Positions 11,086-20,379 of a stretch of 22,091 bases of DNA are shown in pieces (position 1 is the first letter of the stretch; each line of letters opens with the position of its first letter). Below the pieces are notes generated by a model, which was given only the letters and a program-made list of their open reading frames with translations, made no database searches and had not been told where the DNA came from. Source of the stretch: Larix sibirica (Eukaryota > Streptophyta > Pinopsida > Pinales > Pinaceae). The DNA lies in the NCBI GenBank assembly GCA_004151065.3, contig NWUY0300002068.1:43199-65289 (forward strand), in the 5' to 3' direction. The translations under genes and the position numbers were made by a program.

Positions 11086-11840
11086 AAATCTGTACAAATT
11101 AAGAAAATGATGTTGTTTTAAATAGAAATTAAAAAGCCTTTATTGTTTGAGTTCAAATATGACATAAAATCCATAATAATTGAAACTAGTTTGCTTACTT
11201 GGCAAAAACAAAATCCTGTATGAGTTCAACTATGACATAACATCCATAATAATTTAAACTAGTTTGGTTACTTGGAAAAGCCAAATAAACCGTGTGAGAA
11301 CGAGACTCTCATTGGAATGACTTTAACAATGTAAATGAATGTTGTGCCATGCCATAAAAAACCGCGAAAGTGGAAAATATTGCTTTGGAAAAAACAAAAG
11401 AAGCCTGGTTCCTTTATGATTGGAGAGGCGAAAAATGGCAACCATTTTCAAGCTTTCATTTTGTAGTAGCATGGCTGACAGATGAATTGGATTCGGGATT
11501 CTTTTTCCCTGCACATTGCAAACAGGGGAAAAAAATCAGGATAAGTTTTTCACACAAGGAAAGAAGTCATTTTTGCATGAAGTATTGGCTTAAAATCTGT
11601 ACATATTAAGAGAAAGCAAGATTATGTGCCATAGTTTTAAATTGAAATTACAAAACCTTCAGTGGTATTGTTCCAGTCTGTCTGGTTTATGCAAGGAAGG
11701 GCTATTAAAGTATTACATAATCCATAGCAATCTAGTCTAGTTTGATTACCTAGAAAGCGAAATAAACCGAAGCAAGAAGCATATTGTAGTTGCAACGAAT
11801 TTAAGGATGCAAATGGATGTTGTGGTTCTCCCAAAAAGTG
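11086..11840. repeat. Diverged direct duplication of about 0.5 kb with nested short duplication
   Basis: Segments of 11086-11360 reappear in order at about 11590-11840: 'ctgtacaaattaag' / 'ctgtacatattaag', 'actagtttggttacttgga' / 'tctagtttgattacctaga', 'ccaaataaaccg' / 'cgaaataaaccg', and 'gtaaatgaatgttgt' / 'gcaaatggatgttgt'. The spacing is about 480-510 bp. Within the first copy, a unit of about 70 bp is duplicated again: 'atgacataaaatccataata' near 11159 and 'atgacataacatccataata' near 11231. It has not been tied to a known element. Confidence 0.65.
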
Positions 11841-11899
11841 TCTGAAACTAAGATGTTGGTTGGAAAGAAAAAATTTTGTTGGTTGGTTCCGCGAAATGA

Positions 11900-12902
11900 T
11901 TTTTTTTGTTGAATCGTCCCAGTGCCGACATCGAAGAACAAGTTTATATGCACGGTACTCGTCCATGCTCTCGAAGCAGACAGACGATGGTCACTGTCAA
12001 CGTTACTTACCTGACCGAAGCCCCGGTAATGGGTAACATGGAAATGACAAAAAATTCAAGAGAAGACAAATCGTTCGAAACCCATTGCGAAAAACTAGTC
12101 CCCAAATTGCAAAAGCTTCTATCTAAATCATGCAAGAATTACAGTTTGAAGATACGTGAATCAGAGAAACAAAACAATGATACCAGCTTTGATTCGCAGC
12201 ATAAAAACCACAAAAGACATTTTCCATGGGCATCCCACGAACAAAATTCACATGCCAGGCGAAACCCTCGCAAACACACATATGCCAATATCGATAAACA
12301 AAGGCCGGAGCATACCCGATACAGAGAGACGAGACCACGGAGAACAACAACATGTTTGTCAAAAGAGAATCCAGAAACCAGCAATCATCAACGCACAATC
12401 CGCAGAAAAGCATCGACCAACACACCAAGACCCAGGAACAGAGGTCGTTCCTGTCTTGCCCAGCCGTGGTTGCGCGGAACTCGACAACACAACAAACCAC
12501 CGATGAAACCAGAGGAAACAACAGACGTCAATCGCAGGAACAGGAACACCAACAGAGAAGGAGTTCCTGAATAGGATCCAAAGCAGGAACGCGGAATACA
12601 GTCAAGGGAAAATAAAACACCAGAAAAGACTTCTTCAAAGGGCGGGAAAATCCAATGCCCATACCTAAAGCAGTACGACTTCCATCACCAACACTAAAAT
12701 CAACCGAGAGGACAACAAACCCCATACCCTGTGCGACCCCCTGCCAATGACACCACCACAGGATTTTTAAAAGGTGCACTGCGAACACCAAGCAACCTGA
12801 AAACTGAAACGACCCCTCGCAATAAACCAGGAAGAACATCAGACGTGACAAACCCCATACNGGCAAAGACAAGAAATATTTTTTATAAGCAGACAAGTGA
12901 TA
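11900..12902. other. A/C-biased block, no recognised product
   Basis: This kilobase is much richer in GC than its surroundings, and from about 12130 to 12880 the + strand is rich in A and C and poor in T (so the - strand is T/G-rich). The shortage of T removes stop codons on the + strand and keeps several overlapping frames open (222, 116 and 72 codons), none of which resembles a known protein. It holds an N at 12861. On the minus strand there is a perfect plant 5' splice-site consensus CAG/GTAAGT at 12013-12005. The segment may be a transcribed leader, captured host sequence or part of an unknown element. No assignment is possible from the sequence alone. Confidence 0.5.
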
Positions 12903-12920
12903 GAAGATGACTATGTTGTT
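12903..12920. repeat. Target-site duplication, left copy
   Basis: 'gaagatgactatgttgtt' matches 'gaagacaactatgttgtt' at 14464-14481 with 2 mismatches in 18. It directly abuts the poly(T) run that is the poly(A) tail of the minus-strand retroposed element. Confidence 0.88.
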
Positions 12921-13199
12921 TTTTTTTTTTGTAATTGCTGCAAATTCTATTAAGGTAGGGGAAGTAAAAATACAGTAGTAGTTACAGTCTGAGGTGGTCT
13001 TATCAGAAAATGCCAACCTTGAAGATCAACAGAGCCATGGTCATTCATACCCAAAATAAACAAAAAGACCCTACCTAGTATAGGGAGACCAGGGTGAACA
13101 GGTAGAGTAGTCAGAGCCATGAAGGCTGTAGAGAAACTAACAGTCTGGTGCATAGCAAAACAAACAAAAAGATAGAAAATAAACCACAGAAAAACCTTC

Positions 13200-14052
13200 T
13201 TAACCAGCTGCAGAAGGAGCCTCGACATCAGAAGGGGTTTCCTCCAAGATGGGGCAGCTGTAGCATGTGGTGTCCTCCTCGTTCCTTGCAGGTGGCAGAC
13301 TGCCTTTCATAGGTGGCAGAGTGTTCTTCACTGGAGGCTGAGTGCCGCGTGCAGGGAGCTTAATGGGTATAGGCGAAGTCTTTCTGGTTGCGAGAACGCA
13401 GCTATCAGGTTCGTTGCAAGTACTCTTGGCGAGAATTGGCCCCAGGGTGGAGGGGATGGGGAAGGACACGCGAGCTGGCTCCTTTCCTTTCTGAGAGCTG
13501 CCTCGTGGCAGAACCAGATCTTTGCCTACTGGGTTGTTCTAAGCCTTTCCAGGAGTAGTAGCCAAATTGCCAAGTGTAGTAGCCATAATGCCAGGAGTAG
13601 TAGCCAAATTGCCAAGTGTAGTAGCCATACTGCCAGGAGTAGTAGCCAAATTGCCAAGTGTTGCCTCGTTTTTTACCATAGAGGGAGTGGCGCCATGAGC
13701 ATTGCTTCCAGGATGGAGGTCGTGGCGGAGGTGATGAGTGGGAGCATAGGAGTCCCAGCTGAGGGTATTCTCCAGGTTGCTGAGAGTGGCTGCCATGTTT
13801 GGCAGGGTAGCTCTCAAGGTCTGAGTGGCATGTCGAGCCATGACCCAATTGGACAACATGTCGTCCATGAGGGGTACACCATGGCTGCTCGTGGTTCATG
13901 TTGGAGAGAATGTCAACAATAATTCGAGCCTCCCAATTGTCTACAAGTAGGCGGACTGGAGTGGAGATCTCAGGACTGTAACCTTTCTTGGTTTGCTCAG
14001 TTTCATGGGCGTCCATCTTATTTCCACCTTTGGTACCTTTCGGTCGACCCAT
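13200..14052 (-). pseudogene. Broken ORF of the retroposed element, function unknown
   Basis: The likely start at 14052 gives 'MGRPKGTKGGNKMDAHE', whose GRPKG resembles an AT-hook-like basic motif. This frame runs about 58 residues to 'DILSNMNHEQPW'. A frameshift near 13870 then leads into 'MDDMLSNWVMARHATQTLRA', 'LPNMAATLSNLENTL' and a 14-residue repeat (LATTPGSMATTLGN and variants, about 2.5 copies). An in-frame stop near 13539 follows. The same frame continues through a proline- and lysine-rich tail with one CYSC pair to a stop near 13200. Total original length would be about 280 residues. I recognise no family. The NMAATLSNLENTL-type heptads could be a coiled coil as in some gag-like or LINE ORF1-like proteins, but that is a guess. 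A longer 301-codon frame (14310-13405) follows the first part and then runs out of phase through the repeat. Confidence 0.55.
13549..13660. repeat. 42-bp tandem repeat inside the ORF
   Basis: Units 13549-13590 and 13591-13632 are almost identical and are followed by a 28-bp partial unit (13633-13660). The period is a multiple of three, so on the minus strand each unit encodes 14 residues (LATTPGxMATTLGN pattern). That supports an origin as protein-coding sequence. Confidence 0.92.
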
Positions 14053-14330
14053 GGTGAGGGTAACGTAGATGCTAACAAACAGGAGCTCAAGGGGTGCTGG
14101 AGCAGGAGGAGCCTGGAGCAAAATGATGAGAATACTAATGAGCATGGCCGGGAGCCAAGACAGAATGTTGTAGGACAGACGCAGATGCAAGTTAGTTGGT
14201 TGACAGAATCTCACACGCCTGAGAGCCATGGGGCTTGTGTAGGCCAAGCTGGATGAGGCGACGTCTAAGGCCAGAAGATTAATGCTCCCAACGACTTGAC
14301 GTCGTTTCAAAATCCTGTCTTACCTCCTAC

Positions 14331-14402
14331 CTTACTTCAGTGCTGCCACTTGGCTGACGCTCTTGCCTTACCTTAGCGCTGCCACTTGGCTAACACTCGT
14401 GT
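14331..14402. repeat. 36-bp tandem repeat in the retroposon leader
   Basis: Copies 14331-14366 and 14367-14402 share 'gctgccacttggct' flanked by 'cttac.ttag/cag' and 'aac/gac'-'gctc'-like ends, with about 80 percent identity. They sit 60-130 bp from the 5' end of the minus-strand element, upstream of its ORF. A small perfect inverted repeat (aacgac-ttgac-gtcgtt, 14290-14306) follows. Confidence 0.8.
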
Positions 14403-14463
14403 CCAGGTATCATGTTTGGCCAAGTCCTGATGGCGTGTCCGCTTACGTCACCCGCATCCGGGG

Positions 14464-14481
14464 GAAGACAACTATGTTGTT
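14464..14481. repeat. Target-site duplication, right copy
   Basis: 'gaagacaactatgttgtt' is the partner of 12903-12920 and immediately flanks the 5' end of the minus-strand retroposed element. Confidence 0.88.
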
Positions 14482-16407
14482 GAATATACTTATGTTTCTA
14501 TAAAAAAAAAAAAAACTAAAACAAAGGTATGTTATTGCTACTGCTATTCATTTAAAAAAAGAGGCAAATAGACTTTGAACTTGATAAATCCACAGCATAT
14601 AGCTTTATAATTTTTTATAAAACCGTGCCAGCAGAGTAAATTGTTTACAAAACCATGACATCAATCATTGTTCAATAGTTTATGTCAACATGTATATAGT
14701 TAATTTTAAAGACCAACGAAAGAGCTATTTGAAAAGGATTTAGCACCAATATTTATACATGTTTATATGGCTTGCCACAAAGGCAAAATAAAAGAAACAA
14801 AAGCCATAGAGAGACTCAGACCGTATCAAGAACCCAAAACTAAAAACAATTTTTCCTGTGTGGCAAAAAGCTATCAAACTATACAACTATCCATTTGGGA
14901 GATTCCATATGATAGCATTGTGGTTGATGCAGTGAAAGTGTTGGCAACCTTTGCTTCCTGCACATTGTAAACAGACTATGATGAAGACAATCTTCCAATT
15001 TGCAACAAAAGATATAATTGCAATAGTGAAAGTAGAAGAAAATTCTGAATTTGGTTTTTGTTTGTTAACTACGAAAGAAAAAAAATTAAAGCCATAAATC
15101 TATGCAATAAACTGTAGTATTGGATGCATGACAATGACATATACAGTAAACTTGGAAAGTTGTTTTTTCTCCAATATGCTATCAATTCCTGTTTGCAGTT
15201 TCAATTTTGATGGTATCTATTGTAAAGACATATGAGAAAGATATGGAGATGTGTTTTGTTTCAAACATCTCTATATTGTGATTTTAATCATGGCTTCGTA
15301 GCTTTTACATATGTGTGAGAAAGAAAAAAACCACATTTAAATTTTTTTTTTTCTGAAGAAGTTGCAAATTTCAAATCACGGGAAGGTATTGAGCAAATAC
15401 ATTTTGGCAAAGCAAAATGCTTGAAAGCGTAAGACATGTTTCTAAATCAAATGATCGATTCGTAACATGTTCTGAGACAAATGAGGAATGAAACATGGTT
15501 CTAAATGAATGATACAAATACATTTACATGGAAACAGAGCTAGAGCCTATTTGATTTTAGAAAAGATACGGTTGTTGCTGTGACGACCTTTGAACAAAAG
15601 GATTGTTCTATTTTATAGGTAAAGTTCTGTGAATTTTTTTTTTCTTTTTTTCTTTTCAACATGTAAATGCAATTGGGAAAGGTGGAAAAAATTACTATTA
15701 TTGTTTCAAGGTATCTTGTTCCTCAACCTTTCAAATATATGGTTTGCTGTAGTGTAGGGCTCAAACATATTGACCGGTTAGAGGGCTAGTTCAATGACCT
15801 TGCAGCCTTCGAAAACAAGTACAATCTTATAAGCTAGGATTTTAACTGTTCAGAAAGAGGCAGGAAAAGGGTCATTTATCCTGAACCGTTGTGAATGAAA
15901 AAAAATAGTTCTCCATAGGAAAAAAGGTTCAAGTAATAGATTTCAGTACCCTTGTATCTGTTCCTTTAGACTGCGTCTAGCTATTTCAAACAGACAATGT
16001 AAAGTGCTAATTCTGAAGCAAATTATGAATGCATGAACATGTGTACAAAGTTTCTTGAATCCGTTAACAAGATAGAAGACAATAATATAAGTAATTGGTG
16101 TACATGTGGGTAATAATTTGAGTCTATAGAAAACAATCGCAACCTAAAATTTGTTATAGTTTGCAAACATTAAATTCAATGGAAGAAATCATTCTAGATA
16201 AGATCACCAACTATTTTCTACAACCTCAGGCGCTGTCTTTTGCTTCTATGCAGTTGCAATCTAACAATCTAAATTAGGTAGTCCAAGAACTTTAAATGTT
16301 TGTAAAATAAATTCCAAAAAAGCATTCTACATTGGCATATCGATTTTTGGAATGCAACATGCAAAAGAATGGAAAATCTGCCAGGTGTTTTTTAAGCGAA
16401 GAGAAAT
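14482..16407. other. AT-rich stretch downstream of the RPA-like gene, no gene seen
   Basis: Almost 2 kb without a recognised coding or RNA signal. It is AT-rich with homopolymer runs (for example the A run at 14502-14515 and T runs near 15350 and 15640). Because the transposon is read right to left, its 3' terminus may lie in or beyond this stretch. I looked for a hairpin followed by CTAG-type ends and found none that I would defend. Confidence 0.45.
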
Positions 16408-18874
16408 TTATTTATACCTTTTGGTCAACATTTTTAGAAATTGATAATCATGTTGTTCATTGCCAAGGTAAAGAGGCCTTGGTGGCTGAATTTGCGAAGA
16501 TTGAAAATGGTAGAGAAAACACTTCTGCAATATTGCTGGTATGACACAAGCTGCAGTAGATGGCCAGTGCTCTTTTGGATGTGTCCCCCGCAGTGTGCAT
16601 TCAACAACCCCTTCTTCCGTTTCCAGCTTACATTGCAAGATCTGTTCATATGTTGTTTGCACTTCGCGATCACAAAAAGAGCAGAATGTGGTGCTCTGAA
16701 TCATTGGAAGCTTGCATTCTGAGCAGATACATTGGAAAGGTGGAGCAAACACATTTTTGACTTTCAATGTGCCATACATCTGGTGAAATTTTCCAGAATA
16801 GACAACATAATCAAACGATTATATGAAATGTAAAAAAAGAAAAGAACAAAACCAGGACTGGAAACAGGGTTCCGAGATTGATTGTATAAAGAAGGTTTGT
16901 TTATAGTGCCGATGACAAGTTTTCTTTTTTTTTGGGTCTATTTCTTCTTCTCTTTCTTTCTTCTTGGTTTTTTCTATGTCAGAACAAAAGAACAATGAAA
17001 AAAAGGGAGAAAAGAGAAATGGTTCACTGCAACAATCATAGCAGGAAATCTGTGCAAAGCATTGGATTGGATATATCAATTGAAATGGTAATAAGAAAAC
17101 AGTAGAATGAAAACACTATTTGATATGTGCATTGGGAAAAGGGAAAAAAGAAATATAATATAAGTCCAGGTATCTAATTGCAGAAACCATGACTATATGT
17201 TTATTTTTCAACACAATAAATCAGAATCAAGGAGGATAAGGAATTTTTATTGGGCAATGTGCGAGATATGTGTCGAAATCAAGGCACTTAAATTCAGTGC
17301 GGAATTTTTTTTCGATAATATAAATATGGTTTTGATTTGCGGTGTTGAAAAGTTTGATTGACGAAGGATCTAGATGAGAGAAAGAGAAGAAGCAACGAAG
17401 AAATGGTTTATATTAAAAACAAAGATCAGATTAGCAATAGTGTTGCAAAGGAAAACAAGATTGCAAATACAATTCCAGGTTGGCGACCATTTTCCATGGC
17501 CCTTGTAAGGAACTCCAAACACAAACTAAGAATCTAGACGAAGACTATTTGTGGAACAAAAAATTACAGAATAACATTTGGTTTGATATAGCAAAAGAAA
17601 TTGACAATGACTGACATATGTTTTTGCTTCAACAATTGGGAGCAGGTTCTGGATTGCAAATTCATCATTCAGAGGATCAAAAAGTCTGGCATGTGAGGTA
17701 TTTAGCAAATGACTTCCTCTTGGACCTGGTGTAACAACATTTTTCATAAGATAAAGAGGAGGTTCATCATGTGCAAGTTGCTGCTGCACTCGGAGAAAAA
17801 CGTTTTTATAGTTTTCATTTACCTGCAACTGTGTAAGAGCAACAAAAAGATGGATCATGTAGATGAACTATTTGAGACAACTTTATATTGGAACTGTTTC
17901 TATGTCTTAGGTAAAAAAAATGGTGAAAAACAACATTTGCAATGGAAAGGAAAACTGAAAGAAAAGAAGGTTTTTTATTTTTATTTTTTTGAAGCAGAAA
18001 GGGACGAATGGAAATACAGTTGCATAGCCATTAACATTTTCGCCATCTCTTATGAAAAAATCCAGTTGCTTGTTGCTATATTGGCAACCCACAACCAAGA
18101 CTGCAACATAACCAACAACATAGTTCTCTTCCGATGATACAAGTTCACTGATTGTCATGTCTGGTGGAAGGTAACGCACTTTACATACCTGGTCGATTGT
18201 TTCAATGACGATGGATGGAAAAATTGCAATCGAGTTTATAGCATCACCAAGGTCATATTGACCTTTCTTTTTTTAACTCGAACCCTGATATTCTAATACT
18301 TTTTCCAAGGCAGAAGGAAACCAACCGATTTATGAGATTGTCATTCATTGTAGCTATTATTGTCATCAAACCATCTTTGTCAACAAGATCTGCATGCAGC
18401 ATCTTTGACAGGTGAATTTTGATTGCGATTCTGCGTAGGGCCATAGACAATTAATATATCTCCCTCAAACACATTGCTATGCGAGGCAGTGCATAGCTGT
18501 ATGACAGATGACATTTCAATGCCCACTTGCTTCAATCTGTGAACATGATAATATTGTAATGACATAGGAAAAGCATTAGTTTCTTAATGTAATACCAAGG
18601 CATTAAGTAATAGTATTTGAAAGAGAACATGTTAAAGAGCAAAAAAAATTAGAGGGCTGAATAACTACTTTAGAACAGAAAATAAAACAACATACAATTT
18701 TTGACAAGAGATTTGAGGCGAAAGGTTTTCTAAATGTATGCATTACCTCTTGGGACTGTTTATTGTTGTGTTTGTCACAGGTGTCGAGGCCGTTGCCATT
18801 GGAACATTTTCAGTGACATCTTGCGATGAGGATAGACTTCTTTCAATCGAAGGGCTTCTTGATGACGATGTCAT
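16408..18874 (-). pseudogene. RPA1-like single-strand DNA-binding protein, multi-exon, decayed
   Basis: The start at 18874 gives a Ser/Thr-rich leader ('MTSSSRSPSIERSLSSSQDV') to 'INSPK'. A 210-bp intron (18746-18537, GT...CACAG) joins it in phase to 'RLKQVGIEMSSVIQL'. OB fold 1 spans about 18480-18220 ('ADLVDKDGLMTIIATMND', 'GKSIRISGFELK', then 'YDLGDAINSIAIFPSIVIET'). OB fold 2 spans about 18190-17600 ('YLPPDMTISELVSSEENYVV', later 'GSHLLNTSHARLFDPLNDEF'). The C-terminal DBD-C-like fold lies at 16779-16408, with zinc-ribbon pairs CICSEC and FCSFC followed by 'REVQTTYEQILQCKLETEEG'. RPA1 coats single-stranded DNA in replication. In Helitrons it presumably protects the displaced strand. Frame changes near 18440 and in the A-run near 18270 disrupt it, and remaining exon borders are uncertain (possible acceptor near 17055, before SCYDCC). 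It has the same orientation as the helicase-EEP part and lies about 0.8 kb downstream. Confidence 0.78.
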
Positions 18875-19689
18875 TGGCTGATTGTTTATCTCGCACAGTA
18901 GCAGTTTTTTTTCCTATGTTTTTTCTGGAAGTTGTTTGTTTTCTTGTCAGCTTGGGAGTGCGAGTGGGCCTCAAAGAAAAAAAATAAAACAAAACAAAAT
19001 TGCAAGATGTGTTTGACAAAAGAAAATAAATAGAGGAGATACAAAATTAATGTATGGAAAAGAAAGAAAAGACTATGTGGCAAGCTTCCTGTTTTATGGG
19101 ATTTATTGTTAACTGAATCACTGTGAACGAGGAAGATTAACTTGTCACGTGTCTATAGCTAATGCAAATGAAACTGAGTAAAATGTCAATTGTTGTTCGC
19201 AGTGAACGAATTTTGTAAATCATTTGAAGCAAAAAAGTTTTTTGCAATTCTAACACTATTTAAAACCAATTTATTGAGGATCAATTAGATGTTGAGTAAA
19301 AAAAAAAAGTAGAAAATACTATTTAATTCATTGTTTGATGAAACATTTGTTTGTTTGTTTTTTCCCTTAATTGTCATGGAAATAAACTATTTAATAGATG
19401 ACATTGTTTTGTTTTCCCTAAAGAAGACGTAGCCACAGGCAGCCGCAGGAGTGCACTGATTAAATGGTCGAAAGCTATGTTGCAATGGCAGAGAAACTGC
19501 TAGCAAGTTTTTTTGTTTTTTTGTTCCTTGAAGAAATTATTGGGATAGTTGCAGAGTTGATGTTTTTGTTTTCAGTGGCAGGAAAGTCTTCATTTGAAAT
19601 ATGTTAATACTATAGAGCATCTCGGTACCGAAAGGTGGTGATAATACAAGGAAAAAAAATGCAAACAAACACAGAGAATACAACGACGA
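18875..19689. other. Spacer between EEP part and RPA-like gene
   Basis: I see no domain here. It holds A/T homopolymers and a short GC-richer patch at 19425-19460. It may contain the RPA-like gene's promoter and leader (on the minus strand), with an in-frame stop shortly upstream of the chosen ATG, but no clear TATA box is assigned. Confidence 0.4.
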
Positions 19690-20320
19690 AGCGATTTGCA
19701 ATCTATAAAATGCAAAGAACGTAGTAAATGAAATCTTGTGGAGATCTATATTTGTCCAAAAGTGGTCAAGCATAGAACCATAATTAGTTGTTGCATTATT
19801 TGTTCTTAATTCTAAGTGGTTAGAGGCCGTGAACAGTTGGATTTTTTTTCCGACAATGTTTCCTTCAACATGTCAAAGTTGAAGTCACCCGCAGAGAGGA
19901 GCAGTGTTCTGTTGCTAGTTTTTGCTACAATTCAATTCAATATGTGAAGCAGCATGTCAGGGGTGCTATTTGGCCCGCTAGAGATATTGACAAGCTTTAG
20001 AATATTGTTAGGTAGCTTTAGGTCAGTTACAATAGGCTCAACCGATGTTTCATTATAAATGACTGTATTCAAGATGGGTAGGTCTTTCTTCACAATCGAA
20101 AGAAGGCCATGTATTGAGTGTGTTGCAATGCAATTGCAGAGGGTAACAAACACCACAATTTCAAGGGGTATGCAAGTGGGTTTCTTGAAAACAAGAATGT
20201 CTGACTGCATTAGTTCAACATCGTTTAAAACATCGTCCACATGCAAAATGAAACTATAGTATTAAGTGAAGCTATCAGGAGGTGTTTGCTAGTTAGAATT
20301 GATATCATACCATATTCAAA
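19690..20320 (-). pseudogene. EEP-family endonuclease domain fused to the helicase
   Basis: This is an endonuclease/exonuclease/phosphatase (AP-endonuclease-like) domain that follows the helicase without a gene boundary. Order of motifs: 'LIASLNTIVS' (first strand), 'HVDDVLND', 'MQSDILVF' followed by a damaged QET motif, 'VNISSGPNSTPDMLLHIL', the metal-site motif in 'LLLSAGDFNFDMLKE' (GDFN at 19878-19889), and near the end 'GSMLDHFWTN' (19773 leftward), matching the family's DHxWTN catalytic-His region. Such domains nick DNA using a divalent metal. Frames change between the helicase linker and HVDD, a stop lies after 'LLHILN' (19932), and another frame carries GDFN. It is therefore dead in this copy. 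The same fold is used by non-LTR retrotransposons, but no reverse transcriptase is present, and the fused linker ties it to the helicase. Confidence 0.82.
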
Positions 20321-20379
20321 ATGCAAGTTCGCATTTTTTCTTAATCTATTTAATTCGACAATTACTGTCGTCGAAACCG

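Larger units (their letters stand above)
12921..14463 (-). mobile_element. Retroposed element with poly(A) tail and target-site duplication
   Basis: The 1.54-kb element is bounded by an 18-bp target-site duplication (12903-12920 and 14464-14481). At its 3' end on the minus strand it finishes in a run of A (12921-12930), preceded by 'ttaatagaatttgcagc', a possible weak polyadenylation signal. Its 5' end begins 'ccccggatgcgggtgacgta'. These are the signs of LINE-type target-primed reverse transcription acting on a complete transcript. No reverse transcriptase is encoded, so it is either a retrocopy of a spliced host mRNA or a non-autonomous retroposon. It is markedly richer in GC than the flanks. 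The 5' leader holds two 36-bp tandem units, and the body holds one broken ORF (14052-13200) and a 3' trailer of about 280 bp. Confidence 0.85.

Noticed and set aside
11906-12574. 222-codon open frame on the plus strand, with two overlapping open frames
   Set aside because: It lies in a T-poor block where stop codons are rare in every plus frame. The protein is low-complexity, rich in Arg, Asn and Thr, with no recognisable domain.
13405-14310. 301-codon minus-strand frame as one intact protein
   Set aside because: Only its first part (to about 13880) seems genuine. After that it reads the 42-bp repeat out of phase (WQFGYY pattern), while the frame holding the NMAATLSNLENTL and proline-rich tail is more protein-like.
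12921-14463. LTR retrotransposon as an explanation of the poly(A)-bounded element
   Set aside because: No terminal direct repeats or primer-binding site are seen, and the target duplication of 18 bp is far longer than the usual 4-6 bp. Poly(A) at one end fits LINE-type insertion.
14482-16407. Helitron 3' terminus (hairpin plus CTAG-type end)
   Set aside because: Several short inverted repeats and CTAG strings occur by chance in this AT-rich DNA, and none has the right combination and spacing.
17709-18137. 142-codon plus-strand ORF
   Set aside because: It is the antisense of the RPA-like OB folds. The minus-strand reading carries the conserved motifs.
19690-20320. EEP domain as part of a LINE retrotransposon
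   Set aside because: No reverse transcriptase follows, and the domain continues from the helicase C-terminal linker on the same strand.
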